From: Acidobacteriota bacterium | GTDB lineage: Bacteria; Acidobacteriota; Blastocatellia; Pyrinomonadales; Pyrinomonadaceae | Length of the DNA stretch: 5,727 nucleotides | NCBI GenBank assembly: GCA_003222835.1 | Contig: QHXE01000023.1 | Span: 1-5,727, forward strand | Reading direction: 5' to 3' | Part shown: one piece after another, positions 5,521 through 5,727 of the stretch | Numbering within the stretch: the stretch's first letter is position 1 | How the letters are laid out: every line of letters begins with the position of its first letter | The notes under the pieces: generated by a model | The model's database searches: none | What the model was told of the DNA's origin: nothing | What the model saw: only the letters and a program-made list of their open reading frames with translations | Made by a program: the position numbers and the translations under genes

Positions 5521-5727
5521 CTGGTTTCCTTTCTCTTCCTGACCATCTTCGCCGGCTGCCTTCCCCGCCCCATTCTGGGCGCCGATCACTCGGTCACACA
5601 GCTTTCGCCGCGCTTCAGGTACTTTTCAGCCGTCCGACTACTGACAGAGCGTCGCTCGCCACTTCGCTTGCGCTTATAGGTTCGCTTACCCCGGTGCCAC
5701 CCGGAGACCCTGTCAGTCCTCCTGAGG
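5521..5727 (-). ncRNA. Group II intron RNA upstream of the maturase (part of the 5' domains to domain IV; 5' end outside window)
   Basis: No protein-coding signal is seen here, and the position directly before the maturase start is where intron domains I-IV lie. On the minus strand it holds motifs I recall from related introns: GGTAAGCGAACC, CTCTGTCAGTAGTC, AAAAGTACCTGAAGCGC and a GGC-GAAA-GCT hairpin (5609-5600) shortly before the ORF. I cannot assign exact domain borders, and the 5' GTGYG boundary is not in the window. Confidence 0.65.

Larger units (their letters stand above)
1155..5727 (-). mobile_element. Group II intron (5' end outside the window), interrupted by a serine-recombinase element
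   Basis: On the minus strand the order is 5' intron RNA (5521-5727), maturase N-terminal half, inserted element, maturase C-terminal half, then domains V and VI ending near 1155. Group II introns are ribozymes that splice and move by target-primed reverse transcription using their encoded maturase. Here the intron without the insertion would be about 1.64 kb within the window, plus the missing 5' part of domain I. The 3' boundary is inferred from the sequence TTACCTAT after domain VI, since many relatives end in TACC-x-AT. It could be off by a few bases. The RNA core at the 3' end looks intact, but the maturase is split. Splicing with help in trans from another copy is possible, whereas autonomous mobility should be blocked. 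Confidence 0.85.

Overview
The window is a set of nested mobile elements next to ordinary chromosomal genes. G+C is moderate to high, and the gene families (a degenerate mannosyl-3-phosphoglycerate phosphatase-like protein, a group II intron maturase, a DUF5372/DUF6788/serine-recombinase module) would suit a soil or environmental bacterium, perhaps Acidobacteriota. That assignment is a weak inference.

Layout. (1) 1-116, minus: the first 38 codons of a probable membrane-anchored protein that leaves the left edge. (2) 281-1186, minus: a HAD-family protein of the MPGP type whose catalytic aspartates are replaced, so probably a pseudoenzyme. (3) About 1155-5727, minus: a group II intron. Its domain V (1187-1218) and domain VI end close to the apparent start of the MPGP-like gene. 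Its 5' end lies beyond the right edge. (4) The intron's reverse transcriptase/maturase is cut in two: the N-terminal part is at 5165-5520 and the C-terminal part at 1232-2239. (5) Between the halves, in the opposite orientation, sits a 2,930-bp element (2235-5169, bounded by GTCGG repeats) with a DUF5372-like gene, a DUF6788-like gene, a possible small overlapping ORF and a 685-residue large serine recombinase.

Main result. Joining the two flanks at one GTCGG restores the maturase frame without a scar (...LGIPT-VLDR...). The element is therefore a site-specific insertion into codons for a conserved maturase motif and should be able to leave cleanly. Joining the two ends of the element in the same way, as in an excised circle, puts a strong ribosome-binding site and ATG at the right end (GGAGGTG, ATG at 5154) in frame with the DUF5372-like ORF at the left end. 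No stop codon intervenes. The predicted attachment site would lie inside the first codons of that gene. The gene would have a good start only in the circular form, while in the integrated form it is left with a TTG and a weak ribosome-binding site. The recombinase gene ends 22 bp before this start, so in a circle the genes would form a continuous ring-shaped operon.

The inferred logic is a reversible recombinase element that switches off group II intron mobility while integrated and rebuilds one of its own genes when excised. The junctions and reading frames are read directly from the sequence. Circle formation, expression and the role of the DUF proteins are inferences.
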